Program-made: the position numbers and the translations under genes
Shown: piece by piece, positions 33,303 to 46,492 of the stretch
How the letters are laid out: each line of letters starts with the position of its first letter
Numbering within the stretch: the stretch's first letter is position 1
The notes under the pieces: model-generated
What the model saw: only the letters and a program-made list of their open reading frames with translations
Told to the model about the DNA's origin: nothing
Database searches by the model: none
Origin: Neoscytalidium dimidiatum
Lineage: Eukaryota; Ascomycota; Dothideomycetes; Botryosphaeriales; Botryosphaeriaceae
Assembly: GCA_037367355.1 (NCBI GenBank)
Contig: CM074705.1
Location: 1 to 64,000, forward strand
Length of the DNA: 64,000 bases
Reading direction: 5' to 3'

Positions 33303-35056
33303 ATGGCCTTCTCGCACAAAGGATGGCTTGGAGGTAGGTTGAGCGGAAAGAAACTGGAGGTTGGTGTGTGTGCGACGGCTGCATCTGGCTTTCTACTCTT
33401 CGGCTATGATCAGTGAGTACATGTTTAGTCTCTCGAACACTGGGCAGTTGTCTGACCGACACGTAGAGGTGTGATGTCCGGTATCATCACCGAGCCGCTG
33501 TTCCTGCAGCAATTCCCACAGATGGACCCCGAGAATAAGTCAGGAGCAATACAAGCACTGGTCGTTGCCATTTACGAAATTGGCTACCTTCTTGGCTCAT
33601 TCGTCATTATTGGCTACGGTGATAAATTGGGTAGACGGAGAGCAGTGCTGGTGGGAACCCTCATCATGCTCGGGGGGGCAGCCATTCAGACAACGTCGTT
33701 TGGTCTTGCTCAGCTGATTGTGGGAAGGTAAGTACTCTCACGTCTTGAATATTTGATGATACTGACCTTTATGAGAATCATCACCGGCATTGGTAATGGT
33801 ATGAACACATCCTCAATCCCTGTCTGGCAGTCTGAGATGGCTCCTCCGAAGATTAGAGGGTTTCTTGTCTTGTTTGAGGGAGCGTTGATCTCTGGTGGTG
33901 TCATGTTGAGTTATTGGTATGTGCGGTTGTAGTTACGAGCATACTGCGAACTGACGTATGTAGGCTCAACTACGGTTTCTGGTTTGTCAATCGGAACTCT
34001 TTCCAGTGGCGCTTCCCTATTGCTTTTCAAGCAGTCTTTGGCATCACCCTGATTATTGGCGTCCTTATGTTCCCCGAGTCTCCCCGGTGGCTCCTTAAAC
34101 ATCACAAAGATGATGTAGCCGTCGAGATTCTGGCGAACTTACACAATACGGCGGCCAACGATGACACCGTCCTCCAAGACATCCGAGAGATCAAGAAGAT
34201 CAACGCCGTCACAAGTGGTAGGAAACTCACGGTCCGCGAATTCTTCAGTAACGGCCCGGAAAAGAACGGCTGGCGCGCAAGCGTCGCATTCGCCTCACAG
34301 GCATTCCAACAAATAGGAGGCATAAACCTGGTCACGTATTATGCCACCACGGTCTTTGAGACCTCCCTCGCCTTCTCTCCGCAGCTTTCACGCCTTATGT
34401 CCGGCTTCCTTGGAACGGAGTACTTCCTCGCCGCTGTCTTCGCCCTCTTCATCGTGGACCGCCTCGGACGGCGGCGCCTCATGATGTGGGGTGCCGTCGG
34501 GATGGCCATATGCCTCGCCGTCATCGGCATCTGCCTCTCGCAAACGACGCCCACCTTCCGCGGCCCGGCCTTCGCGGCCACGGTATTCATCTTCATCTAC
34601 AACACCTGCTTCGCCATCGGCTGGCTGGGCGTCACCTGGCTCTACCCGGCAGAGGTGACGCCGATCCGCATCCGCGCCGAGGCGAACGGGTTCAGCACGA
34701 GCGCCAACTGGATCTTCAACTACGCCGTCGTCCAGCTCAGCCCGATCATGATTAACCGGATTTCCTGGAAGACGTACTTCGTCTTCATGTGCTTCAACAT
34801 GGCCTTCGTGCCTGTCGTTTACCTCACCTTCGTCGAGACTAACGGCTATAAGCTTGAGACCCTGGACGCCATCTTCGCTAAGGCGCATGGCAAGGGTGAG
34901 AATCCAGTCTGGACGGAGAAGACGATCAGAAATGGTGATACGCTAGACGTAGAGAGGAGGGAGACTGATGCAGCAATGGATGGGGATGGTGTATTCGTCA
35001 GAGAGCAGAAGAAGGGCACGAGTTCAGAGGATGTGAAACGCAAGGAGCGCGTGTAG
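33303..35056 (+). CDS. MFS sugar-porter family transporter
   Basis: A 534-residue membrane protein is encoded by four exons: 33303-33412, 33467-33727, 33776-33916 and 33964-35056, with introns of 54, 48 and 47 nt. Sugar-porter signatures appear in order: FLLFGYDQGVMSG in TM1, GDKLGRRRAV in the TM2-3 loop, PESPRWL before the central loop, VDRLGRRRLM in the TM8-9 loop, and the C-terminal VETNGYKLETLD. Twelve transmembrane helices are expected. It probably imports a hexose, disaccharide or related polyol; the sequence does not decide which. The C-terminal tail is charged and cytosolic. Confidence 0.93.
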
Positions 35057-35540
35057 ACGTGGGTTGACTGTGCAGGATCAGTCAGGTACACGACTTTTCT
35101 TTTCTGAACGCAAAGTCTCCCCCGTTCGCTTCCTTGATTTCTTTCCGTCGCAAATTTTTTGTCCTGTGAAATAACTCGAAGAAGACTCAAAACAGGTTAC
35201 ATTTGGGGACACTTGAGGGGCGATTGGAACCGAATCGAAGAAAACAGGATCGTTAGTCAAGTTCAACAACATCGCGCAATCAAAGAACACTTTCCAGAAG
35301 AGTGAACTGCTTGAACGGCTTCTACCTGAGCGGATGTCCATCTCAGCTTGACATTCAGAAATACCATTCGTGAAATGACGTTGCATGACCGTCAAGTCTT
35401 CCCGGAATGAATCAAGATATAGCGCTGCGTTTTAATCCCATGTCCCTCTTCTGCGCCTACTCGTACATGCTTTTCTTCCAGAGCCGAGATTTACAATAAA
35501 ATAATCAACCTTACGATCTGTACAAAGCCTAAAGTCCCCG
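35057..35540. other. Convergent 3' spacer
   Basis: These 484 bp between the ends of the sugar transporter and the TyrRS gene contain only short ORFs; presumably 3' UTRs. Confidence 0.5.
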
Positions 35541-37423
35541 CTAATCAGTCGGACGGCCAAGCTCAGCGTCCCAGCCTGGTGCAGTGAGACCCATGGCCTT
35601 GTATTCCTCATCTGGGATGATGGTGATGATCTTGACCTTCCACTTGCCGATTCGGAGGACCAGTTGATCATTGTCGTAGATGAACCTCTCAGGCATTCCA
35701 GCTTCCATGTGTTTGATGGGTGTGAACTTTAATTCATTATCCATGCCACCGACCTGGCCGGGCCGGCTGCCGACGTAGGCACCCCGGTGAGACACGAGCC
35801 TGTGGGCCTCACTCTTGGATGCGACCAGACCGGCGGACCAGATAACCCTGGGAAAGGTGCGGTTATACACCAGGGACCGCGGAAGGTACGACTTCATAGA
35901 GGGGGCATTCTCCCAACTAACTTGGGGAGCAGAACGGTTGCCGCTGCTCATGTTGATGAAATTCCTCTTGTCTGATGGATGGAGTATCGAGCCTCCTTCT
36001 GCAGGGGGCTCGTCAGATTCTGTGACGGTGCTTTGTTCTGGCCTCGGAGCTCCCCCGAAGAGTGCTCGGTGCTGTTCCGCAGTCTTCTCAGCCGCTCCCG
36101 GGCCGTGGACCAGCTCGACGAATTCACGAGCTAGAAGGTGCTGGGCAAGGCGCTTTGAGGGATCGAGCTTATGCTCATCGACAACTTTGGCAATAGTAGA
36201 CAGAGGAAGGAAGGTGAAGAGTTTCAAATAGCGTTCAACGTCGGCGTCGGAGGTCCTGACCCAGTACTAATCGGAAAAGGTGAGCTACAACGCGCGAGGA
36301 AAAACCAGGACAGCCTACTTACACCGTAGAGATCGAAGCTAGAAGTCAGCTCTGGGCTCAGCCAGACAGCATTGCCCGCACTCTTGCCGATCTTTTCGCC
36401 GGACGAAGTAGTGAGAAGCGGAACGGTCAAACCAAAGGGGTCCTTCAACCAATTGTTTTCCGGGTGCTCAAGATCGAGGACTTTCTCCCGGGCCACAGGA
36501 TCGAGGGTAGAGTTTCTGACGTAGTTGACTGCATCGATGCCGGCAACTATGTTGCCATACTGATCGGAGCCGCCGACTTGCAGCTGGATGCCGTTTCTGT
36601 GGTAGAGATGCCACCAGTCCCAGGCTTGAAGGATGGGGTATGTAAACTCGGCAAACGACATACCTTCGCCGCTGGCCTGGCGCAGCTTGACAGTATCACG
36701 GGACAGCATAGGACCTAGCCTGACACCAGTGCCCATGGTCCTCAGGAATTCGACGGCGTCGAGCTTGCCCAGCCAGGTACTGTTGTTTTCCAGGGCGCGG
36801 CGCCAGGCCCATTCGCGCACGTAACCGTGCTTTCGTCCCATGCGCTCGACACTCATCCAAAGCTTCTTCAGTTGCATATGCATGAGGACCATGTTGCTTT
36901 TCCGTGCGTCGGCGGTCTGGGCCGCGCGAGCGCTAGCACGGCCGATGGGATCTCCGATTTTGGCGGTTCCTCCACCCAGAAGGGTGACAGCATGGAAGCC
37001 GTGCAGGTACATCCAGAAGATGACCATGAAAGGCAGCAGGTGGCCGACATGCAGCGAGGGAGCGGTGGGATCTATGCCACAATAGCCACCGATGCGTTTG
37101 TTTGTCATGACCTTGTCGAGCACATCGCGGTCGCTGCTGGACGGTCAGCGGGTGCCGATCAGAGAGGGAAGAACGAATACACACCCGGCAATCTGCTTGA
37201 CGTAGCCGCGTTCCTCGAGCATGCTCAGGAAGCTCTGCTTGCGGCCGGCCTCGATCTCCTTGGCCTGTTCCTTCCATTGCCACTCGGCCTCAATGGTCTT
37301 CCGGATGGTGGACTGGGCGACAGAGCGGACGGGGACGCGAGAGACGGCATGGCGCAGCTGGCATTGGCGGCAAACCCAGCCCTGAGGGCGGGCGACACGG
37401 TTGACGAGGGCTGAGCGAGGCAT
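35541..37423 (-). CDS. Mitochondrial tyrosyl-tRNA synthetase
   Basis: A 592-residue class I aminoacyl-tRNA synthetase is encoded by three exons: 37423-37185, 37136-36323 and 36266-35541, with introns of 48 and 56 nt. A basic N-terminus (MPRSALVNRVARPQGW) fits a mitochondrial presequence. The HIGH-type motif is LHVGHL (about residues 108-113) and the KMSKS-type motif is KIGKSAGN (about 328-335). YGGIDPTAPSLH-like and VGGSDQYGNI blocks are typical TyrRS active-site segments. The C-terminal part has an S4-like RNA-binding region (SKSEAHRLVSHRGAYV). It charges mitochondrial tRNA-Tyr. The Neurospora orthologue CYT-18 also helps splice group I introns; whether this one does is not visible. Confidence 0.94.
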
Positions 37424-37969
37424 TGACGGGCTGGACAAAGTTTTAGAGGCAGCGGTGCGCGCGGCAGAGATCAGCGCGGAGGAAGCAGGCGGTGAACGGC
37501 GGCAGAATCCGGCGCTCGATCCCGTCTTCTCTTCCCCTGCCAGGCACGCGCTCACGGGCGGGCGCGCCGCCCCCGGCTCTGTACACTGCGCGTCTCCGCA
37601 GCTTTTCGATGTCATCATCCCTCCAGCTCCCGCCCGCCGTCCGAGCTCCAGCACAGCAAGCGCTGCACAGCTCAGCAGAGCTCATAGCTCCAATTCCACC
37701 ACACCGCCCACCAGCATCCCAAGACACATATTCGTCCCTGCTTTGAATCCCTACACCTCACACGCTTTCTTCTACTGCCCGCGCTGCCTGGTCGCTGGCA
37801 TTCTTCTCGTGTAGCCGTGTGAACGTCTATCACCCTGCCGAGCGCTTCCCCGCACCCTTCCGCAGCCTTCCTTCCTGTCTCCATTGAACCTAATTTCTAT
37901 CCATTGAAAATTCAACATACGTCTCGAGTCCTCCGTCTTTGGTGCTGTGATTTGTCTGTCCGTCTCAAA
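37424..37969. promoter_or_regulatory. Divergent promoter, TyrRS / GH36
   Basis: These 546 bp lie between two divergent start codons. A 137-codon plus-strand ORF starting within the TyrRS first exon is Ser/Pro/Ala-rich and looks accidental. No clear TATA box was found. Confidence 0.45.
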
Positions 37970-40665
37970 ATGTATGCGAATCTCGTCTGCGCGCCTCCGC
38001 TGGGCCAGACCACGGTGGTGCCCCCCGAGCAGAGCTCTGTAAGCTAAGCCCACCCCGCCCATAGCTTGTCCCTTTAGCAGCAGACTTGCTGATACCTCAC
38101 TAGGTGCATTTCACCGCTCTCATCGAAACTGACCCCTCTTCGTCAAGAACCTGGGAGGTCGCGCTGTGGCACAACCACGCAAGTCAAGACCAGTGGGAGA
38201 AGCTCATCCTGGATGAACAGGATTCGGATTCGGATCCCTCGCTGGTATGTCTCCTGTCTGCACTCAGAAGATCATTCGCTCAAACCTGCCAGCTTGTCGT
38301 TGACCGGCATGACTCCATTCCCTGCCGACGCCGATGGTTTTCGGGAGAGCTCCCTGGCAGACCCAACCGCCCGGTCTCCTTTACCATCACCTTTCGTACC
38401 GGGCCTGAAGAGCCATGGAAATGGGCGAATGAGCAGTTTTCGTACTCCGATGGCCACATTCACTATGCGCCAGCTGACTTGGCCAAGTCTCCCTTATCAG
38501 ACTACCTCCACCACACCAGCCCGGATCTTCGAATCGATCAAGAAGCGAGCCAGACCTCGGACACTCTTCTGTGGACCGCCACCGGAAAAGTCGAGTCAGC
38601 TTTCGGCAGTGAGTCTGGGAGGGCCAACCACACCCTCGGACTCCCCACCGAGCTGTCCAAATGGTTTGCTTTAGTCCGCCTGTGGAGTCCTTGGCTGGCC
38701 CCTCGCCAGGGAAAAGAGTCCTTCAATCCTGATAAGGAAGCTGTGCTTGCATCCTTTCTAAGAAAGGATGGCTCTCATCTGGTAGTCTTGGCCGTGAGTG
38801 GCATCAACAATGTTCTTTCTGAGCTTGTTCACGACGGCAAGGGCAACATTGTAATTCGTGCCCGCAACGATGCCACCGAGGAGCAAGAATCGACCGTCGT
38901 CATAGCCGTCGGGAAAACGTTCGAGGGTGCCAACGCCGCTGTCATGTACCATGCTCGAAGACTTGTCATGAAGTGGGAGGCTGCCAGCGGTGAGATTGAA
39001 GCCGAGATGAAGGCGGCCGAGAAGAATGAGCTTCACGCTCAGTGGCTCGAAGAGTGGTACGACGGACTAACTTACTGCACTTGGAATGGTCTCGGCCAAC
39101 ATCTCACGGAGAAGGTCATCTTCGATGCCCTTGATGCCCTCAAAGAGAACGACATCACAGTCACGAACCTGATCATCGACGACAACTGGCAATCGCTGGA
39201 CCATGAAGGAGAGGGCCAGTTCAAGCGCGGCTGGCTGGAGTTCGAAGCGAACAAAGACGGCTTCCCGAACGGTCTTGCTCACACCACTGCTGAAATACGT
39301 CAAAGACACAAGAACGTGTCCCACATTGCAGTATGGCATGCGATTCTGGGCTACTGGGGAGGAATTTCTCCGGATGGGCAGATTGCGAAAGACTATAAGA
39401 CCATTGAAGTGCTGAAGAAGGACGGTGTTTCCGGCGGTAAAATGCTAGTTGTTGATCAGGAAGACGTCCCAAGATTATATCAGGACTTCTATTCATTCCT
39501 TTCCCGGTCCGGAATTGACTCAGTCAAGACGGATGCACAATTCTTCCTCGACGAGCTTGACGACGCACAGGACAGAGCGAGATTAATCGACACTTATCAA
39601 GATGCCTGGAGCATCAACATTCTCCGTTATTTCTCCGCAAAAGCCATTTCCTGCATGTCGCAGACCCCGCAGATCTTATTCCACTCTCAGCTTCCAACCA
39701 ACAAGCCTCGCCTGATGGTGCGCAACTCAGACGACTTCTTCCCAGAGGTCCCCGCGTCTCACCCGTGGCACATTTTCTGCAATGCCCACAATTCACTGCT
39801 TACCCAACATCTCAACGTCCTGCCAGACTGGGATATGTTCCAGACGTCTCACCCGTGGGCCTCCTTCCACGGCGCCGCGCGCTGCGTCTCCGGCGGACCC
39901 ATCTACATCACAGATGTCCCTGGAAAGCACGATATCTCCCTCATAAATCAAATGACCGCGAAGACCCCCCGCGGCTCCACCGTCATCCTCCGACCTCACA
40001 CCCTCGGCAAGACCATCGACGCCTACACCGCGTACGACGATCCGGCGCTCCTCAAGATCAGCACCTACGTCGGCCGCGCTCAAACCGGGTCCTCCATCCT
40101 CGGCGTGTTCAACACGACGCAGCGCCGCCTGACCGAGCTCCTCACGCTCGACCGCTTCCCCGGCACCGAGCACGGCGAGTACATCGTGCGGGCGCACACG
40201 ACCGGCCAGACGTCCAAGCCCGTCAAGCAAACCCACAAGAAGGCCGCTGTGCACGTCGACCTCCCCGTCCAGAGCTGGGAGATCTTTTCTGCCAGCCCCG
40301 TCCACACGCATTCCACGCGCTTCAACAAGGACATCCAGGTCTCCGTCCTCGGCCTCGTCGGCAAAATGACGGGTGCTGCTGCCATCGTCAACTACGACGT
40401 GTACGTCGAGCGGGAAGGGACGCAGAGGCTAAGGGTGTGGACGAGCTTGAAGGCATTGGGGACTTTCGGACTCTGGGTCAAGGATCTGGAGAAGTATAGC
40501 GTCGATGATGATTTCATTGCGCTAGTGTTTGGACAGCCGGTGCCGAGGCATTGTGTTGAAAGGAAGGGAGATGTGTTGGAGATCGACGTGGAGAGGGCGT
40601 GGAAGGAGGGTGGGCAGAAAGCGGGTTGGAGCAACGAGGTCGCCGTTGAGGTGTTTGTGCGATGA
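37970..40665 (+). CDS. GH36 raffinose synthase / alpha-galactosidase-like protein
   Basis: An 876-residue protein is encoded by a short first exon (37970-38038, MYANLVCAPPLGQ) and a long second exon (38104-40665), separated by a 65 nt intron. The GH36 barrel begins with YCTWNGLGQHLTEK and LIIDDNWQSLD. The nucleophile aspartate is likely D500 in SVKTDAQFF and the acid/base D627 in YITDVPGKHD. VRNSDDFFPEVPASHPWHIF and LPDWDMFQTSHPWASFHGAA are strong family blocks. It matches the raffinose-synthase (Sip1-like) branch better than secreted fungal alpha-galactosidases and has no signal peptide, so an intracellular role on galactosides is likely. The exact reaction is uncertain. Confidence 0.92.
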
Positions 40666-41527
40666 GGCGGAGCGTCGAGGTAGCGATTTGTCAGAATTCT
40701 CCATACTGATTCGCTTGCAAATAGGCTATGATGCGTGGGCTTTATGGTTATAGTGAAGCCCTGAGTTTCCGTGCTATTGGGCTCGGTATCGAATAAAAGC
40801 TTCTTCCCCGTTTATCTTCATCATCGTCGTCAACTGTCTCGCACTTGTACACACGGCGACTGGGCTTTCATACGCCCATGCTGATTTTCAGGGGCGGCTC
40901 TGCAGCTCTGTAAGCTCAGTTGCATCTATGGAAGCTATGAGATGCTGATCGCGGAGATGGCTTCGGCTCGTTCGGCTTGTTGCTACATAGCGAGTCCACC
41001 TCCGCATCAGGCTAGACATGATCCTGTCGCTGCTGATCCTTCCCAGTAAAATATATTGTGAGAATAAGACCTGACGAATGGATACTTGGCCGTAGCCATT
41101 CTCGCCTACCGCTTACCGCTTGTAAGGATTTTGAGCGAATGTTATCTTTGTCGTGTGGACGGCCTGTTCTCCTGTTGGGGGCCGTGCTGGGGCCCCAAAA
41201 GACGGCGCATAAACTTTTGATGTGATATACTAAGGTCGGACTTAGATGCTAAGTCCATGCTCCCTTATCGCGCGAAAGCGGATTAGGAGTTGATGGCGGC
41301 GTGCGCATTCATGGTACTGATCGCAGTCCTTGGCTCAGAGCTATACCTGAAGAATAAAAATTGTGTGAGATCACTCGTACCAGTCCCGAATTCGCCGATA
41401 TTGAACTGCCCGTTGATACCCGGCAGTATCCTCTTCCTGTCTCAATATAAAACCGATAGGATAACAATGGTAGTGGCCTGTTGTAGACGCCACATGAACA
41501 ATACCAAACTGGGCACACGTTTCACGC
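40666..41527. other. Intergenic spacer
   Basis: About 860 bp without recognisable genes lie between the GH36 gene and the NmrA-like pseudogene. Confidence 0.5.
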
Positions 41528-42107
41528 ATGGCTTCCCCCATCAGCAACATTGCCCTGCTTGGTATAAGTGGATACAATTGAGGCATCCAGAGCACTTTGA
41601 ACGAAATAATACTGACGCACGAACATGCCAGCGGTATCCCTGGTCCACCTATACTCAATGAGTTTCTGGCTTCACCGCTTAACGTGACTGTTCTTAGACG
41701 TATTGATTCTAAATCGACTTCCCCGTAAGCCTGCACACATCCCGTACAAATGCTATGATTAAAGACGAGACCGAGCTAACATTGGCCACAGAGACGGAGT
41801 AAAGTAATTAGGACGGACTATTCCTTCGACTCCCTCAAAGAGGCGTTGACCGGTGAGGATGCGGTCATCTCCCTTCTCGGGCACCGGGATTTTGATTTTC
41901 AAACGAAGGTCATCGACGCTTGTACTGCTGCCGGAGTCAAACGCTTCATCCCATCCGAGTTCGGGGTCGACACATCGAATCCCAAAATCGTGGCTCAAGT
42001 TCCATCAATTTGTCGTCGCAGAAAATAAAAGGTCACTGGGGAAATATTCAGGGTATATAAGGCAATCGATGCTGCAGCGTATGCAGATAGAGTCCGGCAG
42101 GAGATGA
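41528..42107 (+). pseudogene. NmrA-like (isoflavone-reductase-like) pseudogene
   Basis: The start MASPISNIALLG (41528) resembles the Rossmann dinucleotide-binding strand of NmrA-like reductases. After a putative intron come ILNEFLASPLNVTVL (about 41,655-41,700), another likely intron (GTAAGC to CCACAG), then a one-base loss in GACGGAGTAAAGTAATTAGG. The next frame gives DSLKEALTGEDAVISLLGHR and KVIDACTAAGVKRFIPSEFGVD (41,828-41,970). A further shift near 42,002 is followed by FVVAENKRSLGKYSGYI. The C-terminal half of the family (another ~150 residues) is absent. It appears to be a decayed member of the adjoining regulator/transporter/P450 module. Confidence 0.75.
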
Positions 42108-42460
42108 GTGAGGGTAACTGGACGAACGCGCTCGACATGCTAAAGGTTGTCACCTTTGACAGCCGCAAAAGCTCTGTGTCAACAGGTGGTCATGTGACTA
42201 AACTTACTTCCTTTCGAGCCTCGGGCGTCTTCCTCCCTCATGCACATCTTACATCACTCTTCGAACCGGAGAATTCATGGCTTACTTACAGCTAGCCCGT
42301 GATCACTGAGCCGTTTCTTTCAAGTATTTCAATACTACCTTGACCACCGTCGCACCTTGTCGTTGCACACATTCTGGCATAACGCTTCCCGACATCGGCC
42401 ACGCTTCTGGAACACAACGCAATATCGCCGATCGACACTGAGCTTCCTGAAAGCAGCGCT
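42108..42460. other. Spacer before regulator gene
   Basis: About 350 bp between the NmrA-like remnant and the Zn2Cys6 gene. No gene is seen; presumably the promoter of the regulator. Confidence 0.4.
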
Positions 42461-44677
42461 ATGCCACCGGCTCCACACCCCGCTCCCATAGCATGCGCGA
42501 TATGTCGAAGGCGCAAAGTTCGATGCGACAAAGGCCGACCATGCGGCAACTGCGTGCGTATGCACATGGACTGCGTCTACCTCCCCATGCAGCCCCGGCA
42601 GCGACGGAACCGGTCGGGACGGCAAAGGGAGATGCTTGAAAGGCTACGGAAGCTGGAAGGGATGGTGGCGGGCATGGATCTGGCCCGACAGGACGAGAGT
42701 CCGCAAGCTCGGGCTCGAGTACTCAACGCGTGCTTGTCGTCGCCGGGTGACGGCAGCGTCGGCAGCGGGCCGGGGTCCCCAAGGCAGCTCGGAGAATGCG
42801 GCAGCCCCAGCCCCAGCACCGGTCTGGAGGGTATCGATGCCATCGGCCAGCTCAGCGAAAGTTTCGGGCGTCTGGAGGTGCGGAAGGAGGGAAGTATGTG
42901 GTTCAGCAACGACTTGATGGCTAGATTCCATGCCGAGGTACGCAAACCCCCTTCCCCCTAGGTGCGGCAATGTCTCACAATCGCCACCTACCAGGCTGGC
43001 GGGCGACGCACCATGACTGTGGAGCGCTGCGAGGAGGAGGAAGAAGAGTCGCCGGTACGACCTGGGCCGTCAAGCGTGTTCTGGCCGACAGACAAGCAAG
43101 CCTTCGACCCTCTGATCTACCTCCCGCCGCGCCGGCAGATCCCCTGGTATTGGGACAAGTTCGTTGAGCGTGTGGACCCGTTGACCAAGGTGCTCCACGT
43201 ACCAACGGTGGCCCCGTTCTTCCTCGGCTTTGATGCCCGGAGCTCGCCGGTGAGCATGCGGCCGCTCTTCTTCGCCGTCTGCTACTGCGTGGTATGCAGC
43301 CTGCGGCCGGATGAATGCGCTGCCGAGCTGGGCGACGACCGGGAAGTCTTCATGCTCAAATACAAGACCGCCGCGCAGCAGGCTCTGGGCGCTTCCCGAT
43401 TTCTGGCAACGCAAGAGCTTCGGGTGCTGCAGGCGCTGGTGTTACTGCTCAGCTACGTGCAAGGACGTGAGGCCGAGGAACTTTGGACGCTGTCAGGGTT
43501 GACCATCCGCATTGCACAGCACATGGGCCTCCACCGCGAAGGCGAAGGCAATGGCTGCCTCTCTCCATTTGCTGCGGAGATGCGGCGGCGTTTGTGGTGG
43601 CAGATATGTGTGCTTGACGTGCAGATCTCCGAGGTGCGCGGCGCCGAGTCGTTTCTGCTCGACCTTTTCTTCGATACCCGTATGCCGCTGAACATTCGCG
43701 ATGGCGACCTCGACCCGGAGATGACTGCGCTTCCCGAGCCGCGCAAGGGCTGCACCGAGATGACGTGGAGCTTGATCACGTTCGAGATGTTCGACGTCCT
43801 CCGCCGTATCGCCCGCATGCCGCCTGGGAAGATGCCTACAGACTACCAAAAGTCAGTCCTCATCGCAGACTTTGCGGCCAAGGTCGAGGAGCAGTTCTTG
43901 GCAGGAAATGGCACGAGGCGCACTCCGCTGCTGCGCTGCAACCGCGCCATGTTCCGCTTTCTCCACTGCAAATTCCTACTTCTGCTCCACCGCCCATTCC
44001 GCCCGTCAGGTCGCGGCCAGCCTCTCTCGCAAGATGTCAAGGATAGTGTTTTTGAAGCTTGTCTGGAGGCACTCGAGTCGTGGTACTCCCTGACCACCGA
44101 TGCTACCATCGGTGGACGCAGCCCAGGCTTCAAATCGAACTCCCTATTGCAACCGCTTGTGTTTGTACTATTACAGCTATGCGATGGCAGGAGAGACGCC
44201 CTTGCCGAGAGGGCATGGAATATCGTCATGGCCGCCCAGCTGCCATCCAAAGACGGCTCCCTCCAGCCCCGCATGCGCAGACTCATCGGCCCGGTACGGA
44301 GTCTGTTGGACCGCGCGAGAAGAATCAGGGAGTTTCAGCTGCAGCAGCTGCGTCTTGAAGACCCCAACCCTTCTTCAAACAGCCAGGCGGAACAATCTTT
44401 GCCTCCAGACAGTACCCAAGCAGCACTTGCGCCGACATCCGATGCGGATGTAATGCAGCCGTGCATAGGCCAACCCGCCAGCTCCAGCGAAGTTGGGAGG
44501 GCAACAGGCGTAGACTTGGGTGAACATTCGGAAAACCTGCTCCGTCTAGGTCCGGATGATGTTAGCACACAGCTTCCGCCCGATCTTATCGCCTGGGCTG
44601 ACGAGCTTCCCGGGCTCTATTTTCCAGACAATATGATGTGGCTAGACTTTCAGGGATTCGCGCATCCACCAAGCTAA
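42461..44677 (+). CDS. Zn(II)2Cys6 fungal transcription factor
   Basis: A 719-residue regulator is encoded by exons 42461-42937 and 42995-44677, with a 57 nt intron. The binuclear zinc cluster is at the N-terminus with C12, C15, C22, C28, C31 and C38 (CAICRRRKVRCDKGRPC...), followed by a basic linker and a short dimerisation helix (REMLERLRKLEGMV). A Fungal_trans (middle homology) domain spans about 200-480, with LSGLTIRIAQHMGLHREGE and RRRLWWQICVLDVQ. The C-terminal tail is acidic with aromatics (PPDLIAWADELPGLYF), as in activation regions. Its stop lies 82 bp from the end of the convergent MFS gene; a P450 follows. A pathway-specific regulator of that module is plausible. Confidence 0.94.
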
Positions 44678-44759
44678 GGTCTAGCCATTCTACAGTCTTT
44701 GCTCTATCCTTTAAAACTAAAATTACCATGATTTCCCCTCTCTCCATTTGTGCATCAGA

Positions 44760-46492
44760 TCATTTCGCTGCCTCAATATCGCTGTTCTTCTCGCTCGAAG
44801 TCTCGGCGTCCCCGGCGCTCTCGTTAACACGCTCCTTCATGTTCTCCATAAACGCCGCGGACTCTGCGGCATATTTGCACTTCTTTCGGATCTTCTCACC
44901 ATACCTGTAGAAAAAGAAAGGCATGGGCACGCACGCGAGCGCCAGAAACGCCGGGACCGACGAAGCCCAATGAATCCCCAGATTATCATACATGGAGGGT
45001 GTAAAGAGGGGGAAGCCAGCAGCGAATATGGACCGCAAAGCATTATTTGCCGCCAACACGGATGCGGCAAATATAGTATACGAGTCTACCAGGTAATTGA
45101 GGATGCTACGCGTACCGGTATATTCTCGTTAGCCACGATCTTTGTGCTACCAGGAGCAAGGCGTACAAAGTGAAGAGGAGGACTGACCTAATCATGATCA
45201 AAACGATACCCAACCCCATGAAACCCCCTGCTATGATCGGCACGATCCAGTGAATGCTGTCGTAGTTCGTCCACGCGAAGAAGAACAGACCCACGGGCAG
45301 CACGACGCCTCCGACCATCGTCGCCAGCAGCCGACACTCGGGGGGCGCCACGCCGCCATGCCTGGCGCAGAGCCGCCTGTACTGGCCATTGTTGGCGATG
45401 GTCCATGCCGTGGCGACCGTCATGCCCACGGCAATGCCGCTGAACGCCAGCCCGCCGATGCCCGCCGACCATCCGCGGTTGGCCTGGAAGACGACAGGGA
45501 ACGCGCCGAAGAGCATGTACAGCGTGCCGTACACGATGGCCATGTACACCGTTAGCAGCAGGACGATCGGCTCCGCGAACAGCAGGATCCACGGCCGGCT
45601 GAGGCTGGTCTTCAGCTGCTGGCCGACCGTCTTGCGCCCGCCGCCCGCGACGTCGACCGCGCTGCGGTAGCAGACCCCTTCTTTCAGTGACGACAGCTTC
45701 GCTGCCCGCCGCTGCAGGAGCAACGGCGCGTATGTCTCCGGCATCGCGGCCGTGCTAACGACGAGCACGGTTCCTGCGAATATTGCAATCAGTCCGAGCA
45801 CCCAGCGCCAGCCGCTCGCATCGCCCAGGAAGCCGCCAGCGATGGGGCCGAGGGTGGGACCCAGGCCTGGGGCGAGTGCGAAGAGGGAGACGGCGATGCC
45901 CCGGTCGGACGGAGCAAAGATGTCGGCGATGACGCCGCCCGAGGTGGCCATGACGGAGGAGCCGCCCGAGCCGGCGAGGAAGCGGAGGATGGCCAGCGCG
46001 GGGAAGTTGGGGGAGAAGACGGCGCCGGTGTCGAAAGCGGTCATGGAGATGAAGGAGATGAGGAAGATCACCCTGCTCACTGACCGTTAGCTGCAGTCGA
46101 AAATAATAAGAGCAAAAACAAACGTACTTTCTGCCATATACCTCACTTAGAGGTGCCCAGATCAGCGGGCCGAGAGCAAACCCCAGGACGAAAACCGAAG
46201 TGCCCAGCGTAGCGACGAGGGTGCTAATGTCGAAGTGTGCTTCGACTTTGCGGATTGCGCCACTGTAGGCACTCGAGGCGAAAGTGACGGATAACACCTG
46301 GATGCCGACAAGCAACGTGATGATCCATTTGCGTGCCTTGGATAAATTCTGAGGATTCCCAGTGTCATTTTCTATCCATGTTACTCTATATGGATCTTCA
46401 TGGGTGCCGGCTCCTTGATACTGCCAATTAAGCACCTCCGGTGAGATGTCGTTTTTGTAAATCAGCCGCTCAAGCTGTGCCAGTATTCCCAT
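44760..46492 (-). CDS. MFS transporter, DHA1 drug/polyamine type
   Basis: A 531-residue protein is encoded by exons 46492-46128, 46072-45188 and 45105-44760, with introns of 55 and 82 nt. The N-terminal cytosolic segment [22 protein letters not shown] is typical of the DHA1 polyamine/fluconazole-pump branch. [20 protein letters not shown] is motif A between TM2 and TM3, and the TM5 motif C-like stretch is [20 protein letters not shown]. The last exon gives [19 protein letters not shown] and a charged tail. It is likely an H+-antiporter exporting toxins or metabolites at the plasma membrane. It is divergent from the P450 gene and convergent with the Zn2Cys6 regulator, which supports a functional unit. 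Confidence 0.93.

Noticed and set aside
37401..37814. 137-codon plus-strand ORF between TyrRS and GH36
   Set aside because: It starts inside the TyrRS coding exon on the opposite strand and is low-complexity Ser/Pro/Ala.
39765..40499. 244-codon ORF in a second frame within GH36
   Set aside because: Arg/Pro/His-rich shadow of the strongly biased GH36 coding frame.
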